This document shows positions 15,164 to 25,721 of a DNA stretch of 64,000 nucleotides, piece by piece. Made by a program: the position numbers and the translations under genes. This DNA comes from CAVQBJ01 sp963724405 (GTDB lineage: Bacteria > Actinomycetota > Thermoleophilia > Solirubrobacterales > Solirubrobacteraceae): assembly GCA_963724405.1 (NCBI GenBank), contig CAVRUQ010000012.1:434001-498000 (forward strand), read 5' to 3'. Positions within the stretch are counted from its first letter, which is position 1. Every line of letters starts with the position of its first letter. The notes under the pieces were generated by a model. It was not told the DNA's origin, ran no database searches, and saw nothing but the letters and a program-made list of their open reading frames with translations.

Positions 15164-17790
15164 TGCCGCGGCCCGAGGAGCGCCTCATCACCTTCACGAT
15201 CGACGGCCGCGAGGTGCAGGCGCCCGAGAACGCGATGCTCGTCGACGCGGCCAAGCTGGGCGACGTCGAGATCCCCGTCTTCTGTTACGAGCCGAAGCTC
15301 GGCAAGCCGGTCGGGGCGTGCCGGATGTGCCTCGTGGAGATCGAGGGCATCCCCAAGCTGCAGACCGGGTGCTCGACGCCGGTCAAGGACGGGATGGTCG
15401 TGAACACGCAGACCGAGCGCGTGCAGACCGCCCAGCAGGCCGTCGTCGAGTTCCTGCTCATCAACCACCCCCTCGACTGCCCCGTCTGTGACAAGGGCGG
15501 CGAGTGCCCCCTGCAGGACATCACCTTCGGCTGGGGCGGGGGGCTCTCGCGCTACATCGAGCCCAAGCGCCACTTCCGCAAGCCGCTCGAGCTCTCGCCG
15601 CTCATCGCGATCGACCGCGAGCGCTGCATCCTCTGCTACCGCTGCGTGCGCTTCTCCCAGGAGATCGCCGAGGACTACCAGCTCGTCCTGCTCGAACGCG
15701 GCGCCCACTCCTACGTCGCCACCTTCGACGGGCACCCGTACGTCGCGCCGTTCAGCGGCAACATCATCGAGCTGTGCCCGGTCGGCGCGCTCACCTCGCG
15801 CCCGTACCGCTTCCGCGCGCGCCCGTGGGACATCGAGGGCGCGGGGACGGTCTGCACGCTGTGCCCGGCGCAGTGCAACCTGACCCTCACGGTCCGCGAC
15901 GAGCGCGTGCTGCGGGTGCTCGCCCGCGACCATCCCGGCGTCGACGACGGCTGGCTGTGCGACAAGGGTCGCTTCGCCTACCAGGCCATCCACGTCGACG
16001 AGCGCATCACCGATCCCCTGCTGCGTGACGGGGGCGAGCTGCGTCCCGTCTCCTGGGCCCGTGCGCTCGACGAGGCCGCCGCCGGCCTGCGCCGTGCGCG
16101 CGGGCACGTCGGCGCGCTCGCGGGCGGGAACACGAGCAACGAGGAGGGCCTGCTCCTCACGCGTCTGCTGCGCGAGGGACTGCAGTCCCCGGACATCGAC
16201 GGCGTCGGCGGCATCGACCCGCGGGCGCTGCAGGCGCTGCTCGATCCCGAGCTGGCGGCGACCGTCCCCGACCTCGAGTTCGCCAACACCGTGCTCGTGC
16301 TCGGCACGGAGCTCGTCGACGACGCGCCGATCCTCGATCTGCGCGTCCGCAAGGGCGTGCGCCGCAACCACGTGCGGCTCGCGGTCGCCACGGCGCGGCC
16401 GTCCTCCCTTGACCCGAATGCCGCCGTCTCGATCCGCTATGCGCCGGGCGAGGAGGTCGCGTTCCTGCAGGCGCTCGCCGCCGCCCTGTACGGGGCCGAA
16501 CCGGCGCATCCCGAGGCCGACGCGATCCGCGCGCTGGCCGACCTGCTGCGCGCCCCCCAGGCCGACGGGCAGGGCGGCGACGTCGTCATCGTGTGGGGCG
16601 AGCGGCTGCTGCGTGGCGACGCCGCGGCCGCCGCGGCCGCGCTGCTGAAGATCGCCGGTGGCTGCCACGTGCGTGCCCGCAACGGCGCCGGGCTGCTCGC
16701 GATCCCGACCGAGGCCAACGGCCGCGGCCTGCTCGAGGCGGGCGTCGCGCCCGGCGTCGGGCCGGGCCTCGGCGACGCGCCGCCCGGACGCGACGCGCAC
16801 GCGATCGCGCAGGCGGCGGCCGACGGCGAGCTCGCCGCGCTGTATCTGATGCACATCGATCCGCTGCTGTCGCTCTCGGACCGGCCGCTGTGGGAGCGCG
16901 CCCTGGACCGCGCGAGCACCGTGATCGCCCACGCCGAGTTCCTGACCGACGCCGTGCGCGAGCACGCAACCGTCGTCTTCCCGGCCGAGACGTACGCCGA
17001 GAAGGAGGGCACCGTCACCCACCCCGACGGGCGCCTGCAGCGCCTGCGCCCGGCGATCGCCCGCGTCGGCGAGGTCCGCGCCGAATGGAGCGTGCTCGCC
17101 GACCTCGCGCAGCGCGTCGGCCTCGATCTCGAGGTGCGCACCGGGCCGATGGCCACCGCTCAGCTCGCGGCGGTCGTCCCGTTCTACGCCGGCCTGACGC
17201 TCGAGGAGCTCGCCGGCCACGGCGTGCGCTGGCCGGAGCGCGACGCCGCGGCGAGCTGGCCCGCCGCCCCGCGCCAGGACGGCGATCGGGCCGAGAGCGC
17301 CCGTTCGACCGCGACCACGCGCGGCGCCGGGCTGCGCCTGGGGACCTACCGCTCGGTCTGGGCCGCCCCGGAGGTGGAGGCCTCGCCGGCGCTTGCGTTC
17401 CTGCACCCGCGCCAGCGGCTGGAGATCTCACCGCGCGACGCCGAGCGCCTTGGCCTCCACGAGGGCGAGCGCGTCGAGGTCGCCCGCGCCGGGCGCCTCG
17501 CGTCCGAGGTCGAGCAGGCGGAGGAGCTCTCTCCGATCGTGCACGCGATCGTCAGCCTGCGCGCGAGCGTCCCCGACGGGACCGTGTTCCTCGAGGAGGG
17601 CATCCCGGGGGAGTCGGCCAACGCACTGACCAACGGCAGCGAGCCGATCGCGGTGGACGTCCGGCCCTTCGTGGAGCCGGCGCTCGTGCTGGCGATCGTC
17701 GGCGCCCTCGACGGCGCGGCGACCGGCGAGAGGGACGACCGTCCCGGCGAGGATGCCGCTGGCGGGTCCGCGGAGACCGACGCGCCGTGA
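15163..17790 (+). CDS. nuoG: NADH-quinone oxidoreductase subunit G
   Basis: 875 residues. The large peripheral-arm subunit with several Fe-S clusters. An N-terminal [2Fe-2S] ferredoxin domain (GACRMCLVEIEG, then LQTGCSTPV) is followed by the HPLDCPVCDKGGECPLQD segment and a two-cluster domain (RCILCYRCVRF and IIELCPVGAL). A molybdopterin-oxidoreductase-like domain follows. It begins with CTLCPAQC and a fourth Cys 27 residues later (LCDKG), the CX2CX3CX27C motif of the extra N7 cluster. The C-terminal region is low-complexity and acidic. Overlaps nuoH by GTGA. Confidence 0.96.
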   Translation: MPRPEERLITFTIDGREVQAPENAMLVDAAKLGDVEIPVFCYEPKLGKPVGACRMCLVEIEGIPKLQTGCSTPVKDGMVVNTQTERVQTAQQAVVEFLLINHPLDCPVCDKGGECPLQDITFGWGGGLSRYIEPKRHFRKPLELSPLIAIDRERCILCYRCVRFSQEIAEDYQLVLLERGAHSYVATFDGHPYVAPFSGNIIELCPVGALTSRPYRFRARPWDIEGAGTVCTLCPAQCNLTLTVRDERVLRVLARDHPGVDDGWLCDKGRFAYQAIHVDERITDPLLRDGGELRPVSWARALDEAAAGLRRARGHVGALAGGNTSNEEGLLLTRLLREGLQSPDIDGVGGIDPRALQALLDPELAATVPDLEFANTVLVLGTELVDDAPILDLRVRKGVRRNHVRLAVATARPSSLDPNAAVSIRYAPGEEVAFLQALAAALYGAEPAHPEADAIRALADLLRAPQADGQGGDVVIVWGERLLRGDAAAAAAALLKIAGGCHVRARNGAGLLAIPTEANGRGLLEAGVAPGVGPGLGDAPPGRDAHAIAQAAADGELAALYLMHIDPLLSLSDRPLWERALDRASTVIAHAEFLTDAVREHATVVFPAETYAEKEGTVTHPDGRLQRLRPAIARVGEVRAEWSVLADLAQRVGLDLEVRTGPMATAQLAAVVPFYAGLTLEELAGHGVRWPERDAAASWPAAPRQDGDRAESARSTATTRGAGLRLGTYRSVWAAPEVEASPALAFLHPRQRLEISPRDAERLGLHEGERVEVARAGRLASEVEQAEELSPIVHAIVSLRASVPDGTVFLEEGIPGESANALTNGSEPIAVDVRPFVEPALVLAIVGALDGAATGERDDRPGEDAAGGSAETDAP

Positions 17791-18824
17791 CCCCCACGCT
17801 CGCCAACGTCAACTACTTCGAGCCGTGGTGGATCCAGATCGTCAAGGCGATCGTGATCTTCCTCGTCGCGCTCGGTGTCCTGCCGCTGCTGATCGTCTAC
17901 GAGCGCAAGCTGCTCGGGCGCTTCCAGAACCGCTACGGCCCGACCCGCGTCGGCCCGTTCGGCCTGTTCCAGCCGCTCGCCGAGATCGTCAAGTTCGCCA
18001 CCAAGGAGCCGTTCCGCCCCCGCACCTCGATGGCGGGGTTGTTCGCGCTCGCGCCCGTCATCTCGATCTTCACCGCCGCCGTCGCGCTCGCGCTCGTCCC
18101 GTTCGGCGACGTGCAGCACATCTTCGGCACGCCCGTCGGCCTGTACGGCATCGACGTCAACATCGGCCCCCTGTTCGTATTCGCATTCGCGGCGATCGCC
18201 TTCTACGGGATCATGCTCGGCGGCTGGTCCTCGGGCTCGAAGTACTCGCTGCTCGGCTCGATGCGCGGCGCGGCGCAGCTCATCTCCTACGAGGTCTCCC
18301 AGGGGCTCGCGCTCGTCGGCGTGATCATCACCGCCCAGACGCTCTCGCTGACCGAGATCGTCCACGCCCAGGTCGGACTGTGGTTCTTCATCCCCCAGTT
18401 CCTGGGGTTTCTCATCTTCCTCGTCGCGGCCTTCGCGGAGACGAACCGCGCCCCGTTCGACCTCGTCGAGGCCGACGGCGAGATCGTCGGCGGTTACTTC
18501 ACCGAGTACGGCGGAACGCGCTTCGTGGCCTTCCTGTTCGCCGAGTACCTGAACATGATCGTCGTGTCGGGGATCGCGGTGACCGTCTACTTCGGCGGCT
18601 GGCTGCTCCCCTTCGGCCTGCACCCGCCGGGCTGGGTGGACCCGATCGTCGTGATCGTCAAGATCTTCCTGCTGCTCACGTTCTTCATCTGGATCCGCGC
18701 CACGCTCCCGCGGCTGCGCTACGACCAGCTGATGAGCTTCGGGTGGAAGATCCTCCTCCCGCTCGCCACCCTCAACACCCTCGTGACGGCGATCCTCGTC
18801 GTGGCGACCCACAACGGCCCATGA
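17787..18824 (+). CDS. nuoH: NADH-quinone oxidoreductase subunit H
   Basis: 345 residues, about eight to nine transmembrane helices. It joins the membrane arm to the peripheral arm at the quinone site. Typical motifs: YERKLLGRFQNRYGPTRVGP after helix 1, GSMRGAAQLISYEVSQG, and the acidic loop ETNRAPFDLVEADGEIVGGY. GTG start inside the nuoG stop. Length is normal, and the stop overlaps nuoI (ATGA). Confidence 0.97.
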   Translation: MTPTLANVNYFEPWWIQIVKAIVIFLVALGVLPLLIVYERKLLGRFQNRYGPTRVGPFGLFQPLAEIVKFATKEPFRPRTSMAGLFALAPVISIFTAAVALALVPFGDVQHIFGTPVGLYGIDVNIGPLFVFAFAAIAFYGIMLGGWSSGSKYSLLGSMRGAAQLISYEVSQGLALVGVIITAQTLSLTEIVHAQVGLWFFIPQFLGFLIFLVAAFAETNRAPFDLVEADGEIVGGYFTEYGGTRFVAFLFAEYLNMIVVSGIAVTVYFGGWLLPFGLHPPGWVDPIVVIVKIFLLLTFFIWIRATLPRLRYDQLMSFGWKILLPLATLNTLVTAILVVATHNGP

Positions 18825-19390
18825 GCGAAGAGACCGCGACTCCCGGATCGGAGATCCCCGTCTGGAGCCCGGGCGACGACGTCGTCGAGGTCGTGCGGAC
18901 GCCGCGCCGTGGCGCCGCGGCGAGCACCTACCGCGTGTTCGGCGAGACGCTGCGCGGCATGAAGACGACGTTCGCGCGCGTCGTCGAGGGTCCGACGACG
19001 ATCAACTACCCCGAGCAGAAGGTCTCCGTGTACCCGCGCTTCCGCGGCCGTCACAAGCTGCACCGCTTCGAGGACACCGGCCTGGAGAAGTGCGTGGGCT
19101 GCTCGCTGTGCGCCGCCGCCTGCCCGGCCGACTGCATCCGCGTGGTCGCCGCCGAGAACACGCCCGAGTATCGCGTCTCGGCCGGCGAGCGCTACGCGGC
19201 GGTCTACGAGATCAACCTCAGCCGGTGCATCTTCTGCGGCTACTGCGAGGTCGCATGCCCGTTCGACGCGATCACGATGGGCCATGACTACGAGATGTCC
19301 GACTACAGCCGCTCGGATCTCATCTTCACGAAGGAGATGCTGCTGGCCGAGTCGCTCGAGCGGACGCCCCTGCGGGCCGAGGGCGAGTAG
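18821..19390 (+). CDS. nuoI: NADH-quinone oxidoreductase subunit I
   Basis: 189 residues. An 8Fe ferredoxin-type subunit that links the peripheral chain to NuoB. Two cluster motifs are clear: CVGCSLCAAACP and CIFCGYCEVACP (N6a and N6b). The preceding segment with TINYPEQKVSVYPRFRGRH is a family signature. The N-terminal 45 residues are polar and less conserved. The ATG is set by the ATGA overlap with nuoH. Confidence 0.97.
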   Translation: MSEETATPGSEIPVWSPGDDVVEVVRTPRRGAAASTYRVFGETLRGMKTTFARVVEGPTTINYPEQKVSVYPRFRGRHKLHRFEDTGLEKCVGCSLCAAACPADCIRVVAAENTPEYRVSAGERYAAVYEINLSRCIFCGYCEVACPFDAITMGHDYEMSDYSRSDLIFTKEMLLAESLERTPLRAEGE

Positions 19391-19401
19391 CTTCCCGCAC
19401 C

Positions 19402-20115
19402 GTGTCCGCCGTCCTGTTCTTCATCGGTGCGATCGGCACGATCGCGGGGGCCACGGGGGTCGTCACCCTGCGCGACCCCTTCCTCGCCGTGCTGTCGCTC
19501 GTCGTGCACCTGCTCTTCCTGGCCGTCCTGTTCCTGCTGCTGCGGGCCGAGTTCCTCGCCGCGGCGCAGGTGATCGTGTACGCCGGCGCGGTGATGGTCC
19601 TGTACGTGTTCGTCGTCGCCTACGTCGGCGAGGACGTCGAGCTGTCGCGCGGCCCGACCGGCTCGGGCCTGCGCCTCGCGTCGACCGTGTTCGGCGCCGC
19701 GCTGCTCGTCGAGCTGTTCATCGCCCTCCTCGGCACCGGGCTGCACGGCATCGACACGAAGGGCTCGCCGTACATCCTCGGCTTCGGCTCACCCCGCTAC
19801 ATCGGCAACCTGCTGCTCACGCGCTTCCTGCTCACCTTCGAGGTCGCCTCCTACCTGCTGCTCGTCGCCGCCGTCGGCGCCGTCGTGCTCGCCCGCCGTC
19901 GCCGCGGCACCGAGCCCGAGGAGCGGCTGGAGGTCGAGCTCGCGGCCAAGCGGCGCCCGCTCGGCACCGGAACGACGGCCGAGGCGGTCAGCACTCTCGC
20001 CTTCGCCGCCGAGCACATGCACCACGAGCACGGCACGGTCGAGGAGGACCCGCCGCCGGCCGCGGTGTCCGCTCCGGCCGACGAGGGGCCCTCGTCCTCC
20101 GGGGGTGGCTGGTGA
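19402..20115 (+). CDS. nuoJ: NADH-quinone oxidoreductase subunit J
   Basis: 237 residues, GTG start 11 bp after nuoI. Five transmembrane helices cover about residues 1-170, including the conserved pi-bulge helix segment AAAQVIVYAGAVMVLYVFVV. A polar tail of about 60 residues, rich in His/Glu (EHMHHEHGTVEED), is longer than in most NuoJ and probably lies outside the core complex. It is part of the proton-pumping membrane arm. The stop overlaps the nuoK start (GTGA). Confidence 0.95.
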   Translation: MSAVLFFIGAIGTIAGATGVVTLRDPFLAVLSLVVHLLFLAVLFLLLRAEFLAAAQVIVYAGAVMVLYVFVVAYVGEDVELSRGPTGSGLRLASTVFGAALLVELFIALLGTGLHGIDTKGSPYILGFGSPRYIGNLLLTRFLLTFEVASYLLLVAAVGAVVLARRRRGTEPEERLEVELAAKRRPLGTGTTAEAVSTLAFAAEHMHHEHGTVEEDPPPAAVSAPADEGPSSSGGGW

Positions 20116-20411
20116 ACATCGGCTGGTATCTCGCCGTCTCGGCGATCGTGTTCACGCTCGGGACGGTCGGCGTGATCACGCGGCGCAACCCGCTCGTCGT
20201 GCTCCTGTGCCTCGAGCTGATGCTCAACGGCGGGAACCTCGCGCTCGTCGCCTTCTCGCGCATGTGGGGCGACGGCGACGGTCAGATCTTCGCCATCGTC
20301 GTGATCACCGTCGCCGCCTGCGAGGTGACGATCGGCCTCGGCCTCGTCGTGGCCATCTTCCGCCGCGACCTCGCCATCGACGTCGACGAGCTGAGCGAGC
20401 TGAAGGGGTGA
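20112..20411 (+). CDS. nuoK: NADH-quinone oxidoreductase subunit K
   Basis: 99 residues with three transmembrane helices. The two functionally important buried acidic residues are present: Glu in LLCLELMLNGGNLALV and Glu in VITVAACEVTIGLG. A member of the MrpC-like antiporter family and part of the proton-pumping arm. The GTG start overlaps the nuoJ stop, and nuoL follows after 7 bp. Confidence 0.96.
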   Translation: MNIGWYLAVSAIVFTLGTVGVITRRNPLVVLLCLELMLNGGNLALVAFSRMWGDGDGQIFAIVVITVAACEVTIGLGLVVAIFRRDLAIDVDELSELKG

Positions 20412-20418
20412 CGCGGCG

Positions 20419-22437
<2,019 letters not shown>

Positions 22438-22443
22438 TCGCCG

Positions 22444-24120
22444 ATGCCGCCGCTCTCAGTCCTCCTCTGGATCCCCGCGCTCGCCGGCCTGCTCGCGAGC
22501 GTGCTCGCGAACCTCGGCGGCTCGGGCGTGACCGAGTCCGTCCCCGAGGCGCCCGAGGCGCCCACCGAGGGCTCCTCCACCACGCGCGGAAGGCGGACGG
22601 CCGCTGAGCGCGCCGCGGGCGGGATCGCGCTCATCGGCGCCCTCGTCGCGCTCGGCCTGGCCATCGGCTACATCGTCGACTACACCGCGGGCACGCGGGG
22701 CCTGCAGCACGTCACCAACGTCGTCTGGATCCGCGCCCTGGGCATCCACTACAAGCTCGGGATCGACGGCCTGAACGTCTTCCTCGTCGGGCTCACGACG
22801 CTTCTGTACGCCGCCGCCGTGCTCGCCGCCACCCTGCGCCACTGGGAGCGCCCGCGGCTCTTCTACTTCCTGTTCATGCTCTCCGAGACGGCCGTGCTCG
22901 GCGTGTTCCTGGCCCAGGACCTCGCGCTGTTCTACATGTTCTTCGACCTCATGCTGGTCCCGTTCTTCTTCCTGATCGGCGCGTGGGGCGGCCCCGGGCG
23001 CGTTCAGGCGACGATCAAGCTCGTCATCTACACGCTCGTCGGCTCGCTGCTGATGCTCTCGGCGGTCGTGGCCACGGGCGTGCTCAGCTCCCAGGCCGCC
23101 GGCACGCACATCGACTTCGCCTTCTCGGCTCTGCAGGCACTGCCGCTGTCGAAGGGCTCGCAGGAGTGGATCTTCCTGTTCTTCGCGGCCGCGTTCCTGG
23201 TCAAGATGCCCGCCTTCCCGCTGCACGGCTGGATGCCCGACGGCTACCGCGCGATGCCGATCGAGGTGCTGATGGTCTTCTCCGGCGTGCTCAGCAAGGC
23301 GGGCGCGTACGGCTTTCTGCGCATCGCCCTGCCGCTCTTCCCGCAGGCCGCCGCGCACTTCCAGATGCTGATGCTGCTGATCGCGCTGTTCTCGATCCTG
23401 TACGGGTCGGTGATGGCCTTCACCCAGACCCAGGCCCGCCTGATCGGCGGGTACTCGTCGGTCGCGCAGCTCGGCTTCATCACCCTCGGGATCTTCGCGC
23501 TCAACGCCCAGGGCGCCCAGGGGGCGCTGCTGCAGATGGTCAACCACGGCCTCGTCGTCGCGCCGCTGTTCTTCATCATCCTGCTGCTCTCCGAGCGCGC
23601 CGGCGGCTCCGAGGACATCCGCGACATGGGCGGCCTCGCCTTCCGCGCGCCGGTGCTGGCCGCCTTCTTCCTGATCGTCGCGCTCGCGACGCTCGCGATG
23701 CCCGGCTCGGGGAACTTCGTCGGCGAGTTCCTCATCCTGCTCGGCGTCTTCAACTCGAAGATCGTCATCTCGATCGTCGCCTTCAGCGGCGTCGTGATGG
23801 CCAGCGTGTACGCGCTGCGGGTCTACATCCGCACGATGCACAACCGCGTCGGGCCGTCTGACCGCTCGCGCGAGCTGACACTCTCGGACGGCCTTGTGCT
23901 CGCCCCGCTGCTGCTCGTGATCCTGTTCTTCGCGGTGTACCCGCAGCTCGCGCTGCATCGGAGTGAGCGCTCGGCCACGGCGGCCGTGCTGCCGGCGCAG
24001 ATCGCGGCGCGACCGCCCGCCGCCACCGGGCTGGCGGCCGCCACGACGGGACGCCCGGTCGAGCTCGGCCCCGCTCACACCGTGAGCCAGCGCGTCACCT
24101 ACACGGTGCCCAATCAATGA
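22444..24120 (+). CDS. nuoM: NADH-quinone oxidoreductase subunit M
   Basis: 558 residues, about 14 transmembrane helices, an antiporter-like proton pump. Motifs: GIDGLNVFLVGLTTLLY near the start, FYMFFDLMLVPFFFLIGAWG with the key Glu position replaced in the usual MLVP context, and FLVKMPAFPLHGWMPDGYR with the essential buried Lys. An N-terminal insert after helix 1 is rich in Pro/Glu, and a C-terminal Ala-rich tail of about 50 residues extends past the last helix. Overlaps nuoN by ATGA. Confidence 0.96.
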   Translation: MPPLSVLLWIPALAGLLASVLANLGGSGVTESVPEAPEAPTEGSSTTRGRRTAAERAAGGIALIGALVALGLAIGYIVDYTAGTRGLQHVTNVVWIRALGIHYKLGIDGLNVFLVGLTTLLYAAAVLAATLRHWERPRLFYFLFMLSETAVLGVFLAQDLALFYMFFDLMLVPFFFLIGAWGGPGRVQATIKLVIYTLVGSLLMLSAVVATGVLSSQAAGTHIDFAFSALQALPLSKGSQEWIFLFFAAAFLVKMPAFPLHGWMPDGYRAMPIEVLMVFSGVLSKAGAYGFLRIALPLFPQAAAHFQMLMLLIALFSILYGSVMAFTQTQARLIGGYSSVAQLGFITLGIFALNAQGAQGALLQMVNHGLVVAPLFFIILLLSERAGGSEDIRDMGGLAFRAPVLAAFFLIVALATLAMPGSGNFVGEFLILLGVFNSKIVISIVAFSGVVMASVYALRVYIRTMHNRVGPSDRSRELTLSDGLVLAPLLLVILFFAVYPQLALHRSERSATAAVLPAQIAARPPAATGLAAATTGRPVELGPAHTVSQRVTYTVPNQ

Positions 24121-25697
24121 TCGCCCTCCTCGCCACGGCGCACTACCTGCCCCACCCGCACGTCGACTGGGGCGCGATCTCCCCGCTGCTCGCGCTGCTC
24201 GGCGGCGCGATCATCGTGCTCATGTTCGGGCTGCTCGGCGACCGCGGGGCGCGCGAGCGCGGCGTGCCGCTGCTGGCGCTGATCGTCTTCGCGATCGCGC
24301 TCGGCCTGACCATCTGGCGCTACAAGAACCAGACCACCGCCGTGGCGGGCGCGATCCGCGTCGACGACCTCGCGCTCACGCTCAACCTCATCCTCTGCAT
24401 CGCCGGGATGGCCACCGTGCTGCTCTCGTGGCGATCGGTCGCGCCGCGCGAGGCGGCGCACGGCGAGTACTACGCCCTGCTGCTCAGCTCGGTCGGCGGC
24501 ATGTTCCTGCTCGCGGCCGCGCAGAACACGGTCGTGCTGTTCCTCGGGCTGGAGCTGCTGTCGATCCCGCTGTACGTGCTCTGCGCGGCGGAGATGCGTC
24601 GCGAGCACTCGCTCGAGTCCGGGCTGAAGTACCTCATCGTCGGCTCGGCCGGCTCGGCCACGCTCCTGTACGGGCTCGCGCTCCTCTACGGCGCGACGGG
24701 CGCGACGGGCTTCGCCGGGATCGAGCGGGCGATCAACGTGCATGGCCTCGGCAGCGATCCGCTGCTCCTGACCGGCATCGCGCTGACCGTGGTCGGACTC
24801 GGATTCAAGGCCTCGATCGCGCCTTTTCATCAATGGACGCCCGACGTCTACGAGGGCGCCCCGACCCCGGTCACCACGTTCATGGCCGTCGCGACCAAGG
24901 TCGCCGCCTTCGGCGCGTTCCTGCGGCTGTTCGACGTGGCGCTCATCGATACGGCGGACGTCTGGGCCCCGGCGCTCGCCGTGCTGGCCGCGATCACGAT
25001 CATCGTCGGCAACGTCGGCGCGCTCGGCCAGTCGTCGATGAAGCGCATGCTGGCCTACTCCTCGGTGGCCCAGGCCGGCTACATCCTCGCCGGCGTCGTC
25101 GCCTCGACGCAGCTCGGCGCATCGGCCGTCGCCTTCTACCTCGCCGTCTACCTGTTCATGAACCTGGCCGCGTTCGCGGTCGTCATCGCCCGCGAGCGCG
25201 AGACCGACTACGGGGACCGGATCGAGGCGCTCGCCGGCATCGGGCGCACGCGACCGTTCCTGGCCTGGCCGATGACGCTTGCGATGCTCGGCCTCGCCGG
25301 CATTCCGGCGACCGCCGGCTTCATCGGCAAGTTCTATCTGATCGACGCCGCGGTCGACAACGGCTATGCCTGGCTCGGCGTCTTCATCGTCATCGGCTCG
25401 ATGATCTCGCTCGGCTACTACCTGCGGGTGGTGGCGGCGATGTGGATGTCCGACGCCCCGCAGGCGGTGCCGGCGGTCGCCTCCGCAGGCGCGCGGCCGG
25501 CGATCGCCGGCGGCGCGCCCGAGCTCGACACGCTCTCCAAGGGCGACGGGCGTCTCCCCGACGGCACGCTCGACCAGCCCGAGGTCGCGTTCGTCGCCCT
25601 GCTCGCCGGTCTGGCGACGCTCGTCTTCGGCATCATTCCGCAGCCGCTGTTCGACCTCGTGAGCCACGCCGGCGGCGCGCTCACGGCGCTGTTCTGA
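24117..25697 (+). CDS. nuoN: NADH-quinone oxidoreductase subunit N
   Basis: 526 residues, about 14 transmembrane helices. The third antiporter-like pump of the membrane arm and the last gene of the operon. Recognisable blocks are FLGLELLSIPLYVLCA, GLGFKASIAPFHQWTPDVYE with the buried Lys, and MLGLAGIPATAGFIGKFYL. It also has a polar loop with LDTLSKGDGRLPDG before the last helix. Its TGA stop falls in the left arm of a hairpin shared with the convergent pepF gene. Confidence 0.96.
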   Translation: MIALLATAHYLPHPHVDWGAISPLLALLGGAIIVLMFGLLGDRGARERGVPLLALIVFAIALGLTIWRYKNQTTAVAGAIRVDDLALTLNLILCIAGMATVLLSWRSVAPREAAHGEYYALLLSSVGGMFLLAAAQNTVVLFLGLELLSIPLYVLCAAEMRREHSLESGLKYLIVGSAGSATLLYGLALLYGATGATGFAGIERAINVHGLGSDPLLLTGIALTVVGLGFKASIAPFHQWTPDVYEGAPTPVTTFMAVATKVAAFGAFLRLFDVALIDTADVWAPALAVLAAITIIVGNVGALGQSSMKRMLAYSSVAQAGYILAGVVASTQLGASAVAFYLAVYLFMNLAAFAVVIARERETDYGDRIEALAGIGRTRPFLAWPMTLAMLGLAGIPATAGFIGKFYLIDAAVDNGYAWLGVFIVIGSMISLGYYLRVVAAMWMSDAPQAVPAVASAGARPAIAGGAPELDTLSKGDGRLPDGTLDQPEVAFVALLAGLATLVFGIIPQPLFDLVSHAGGALTALF

Positions 25698-25721
25698 CGC
25701 GCCCGGCGCCGCAGGCGTCAG
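25694..25721. terminator. bidirectional terminator between nuoN and pepF
   Basis: Perfect 7-bp inverted repeat CTGACGC (25694-25700) and GCGTCAG (25715-25721) with a GC-rich 14-nt loop. The left arm contains the nuoN TGA and the right arm contains the pepF TGA on the other strand, so a single hairpin punctuates both convergent transcripts. Confidence 0.6.
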
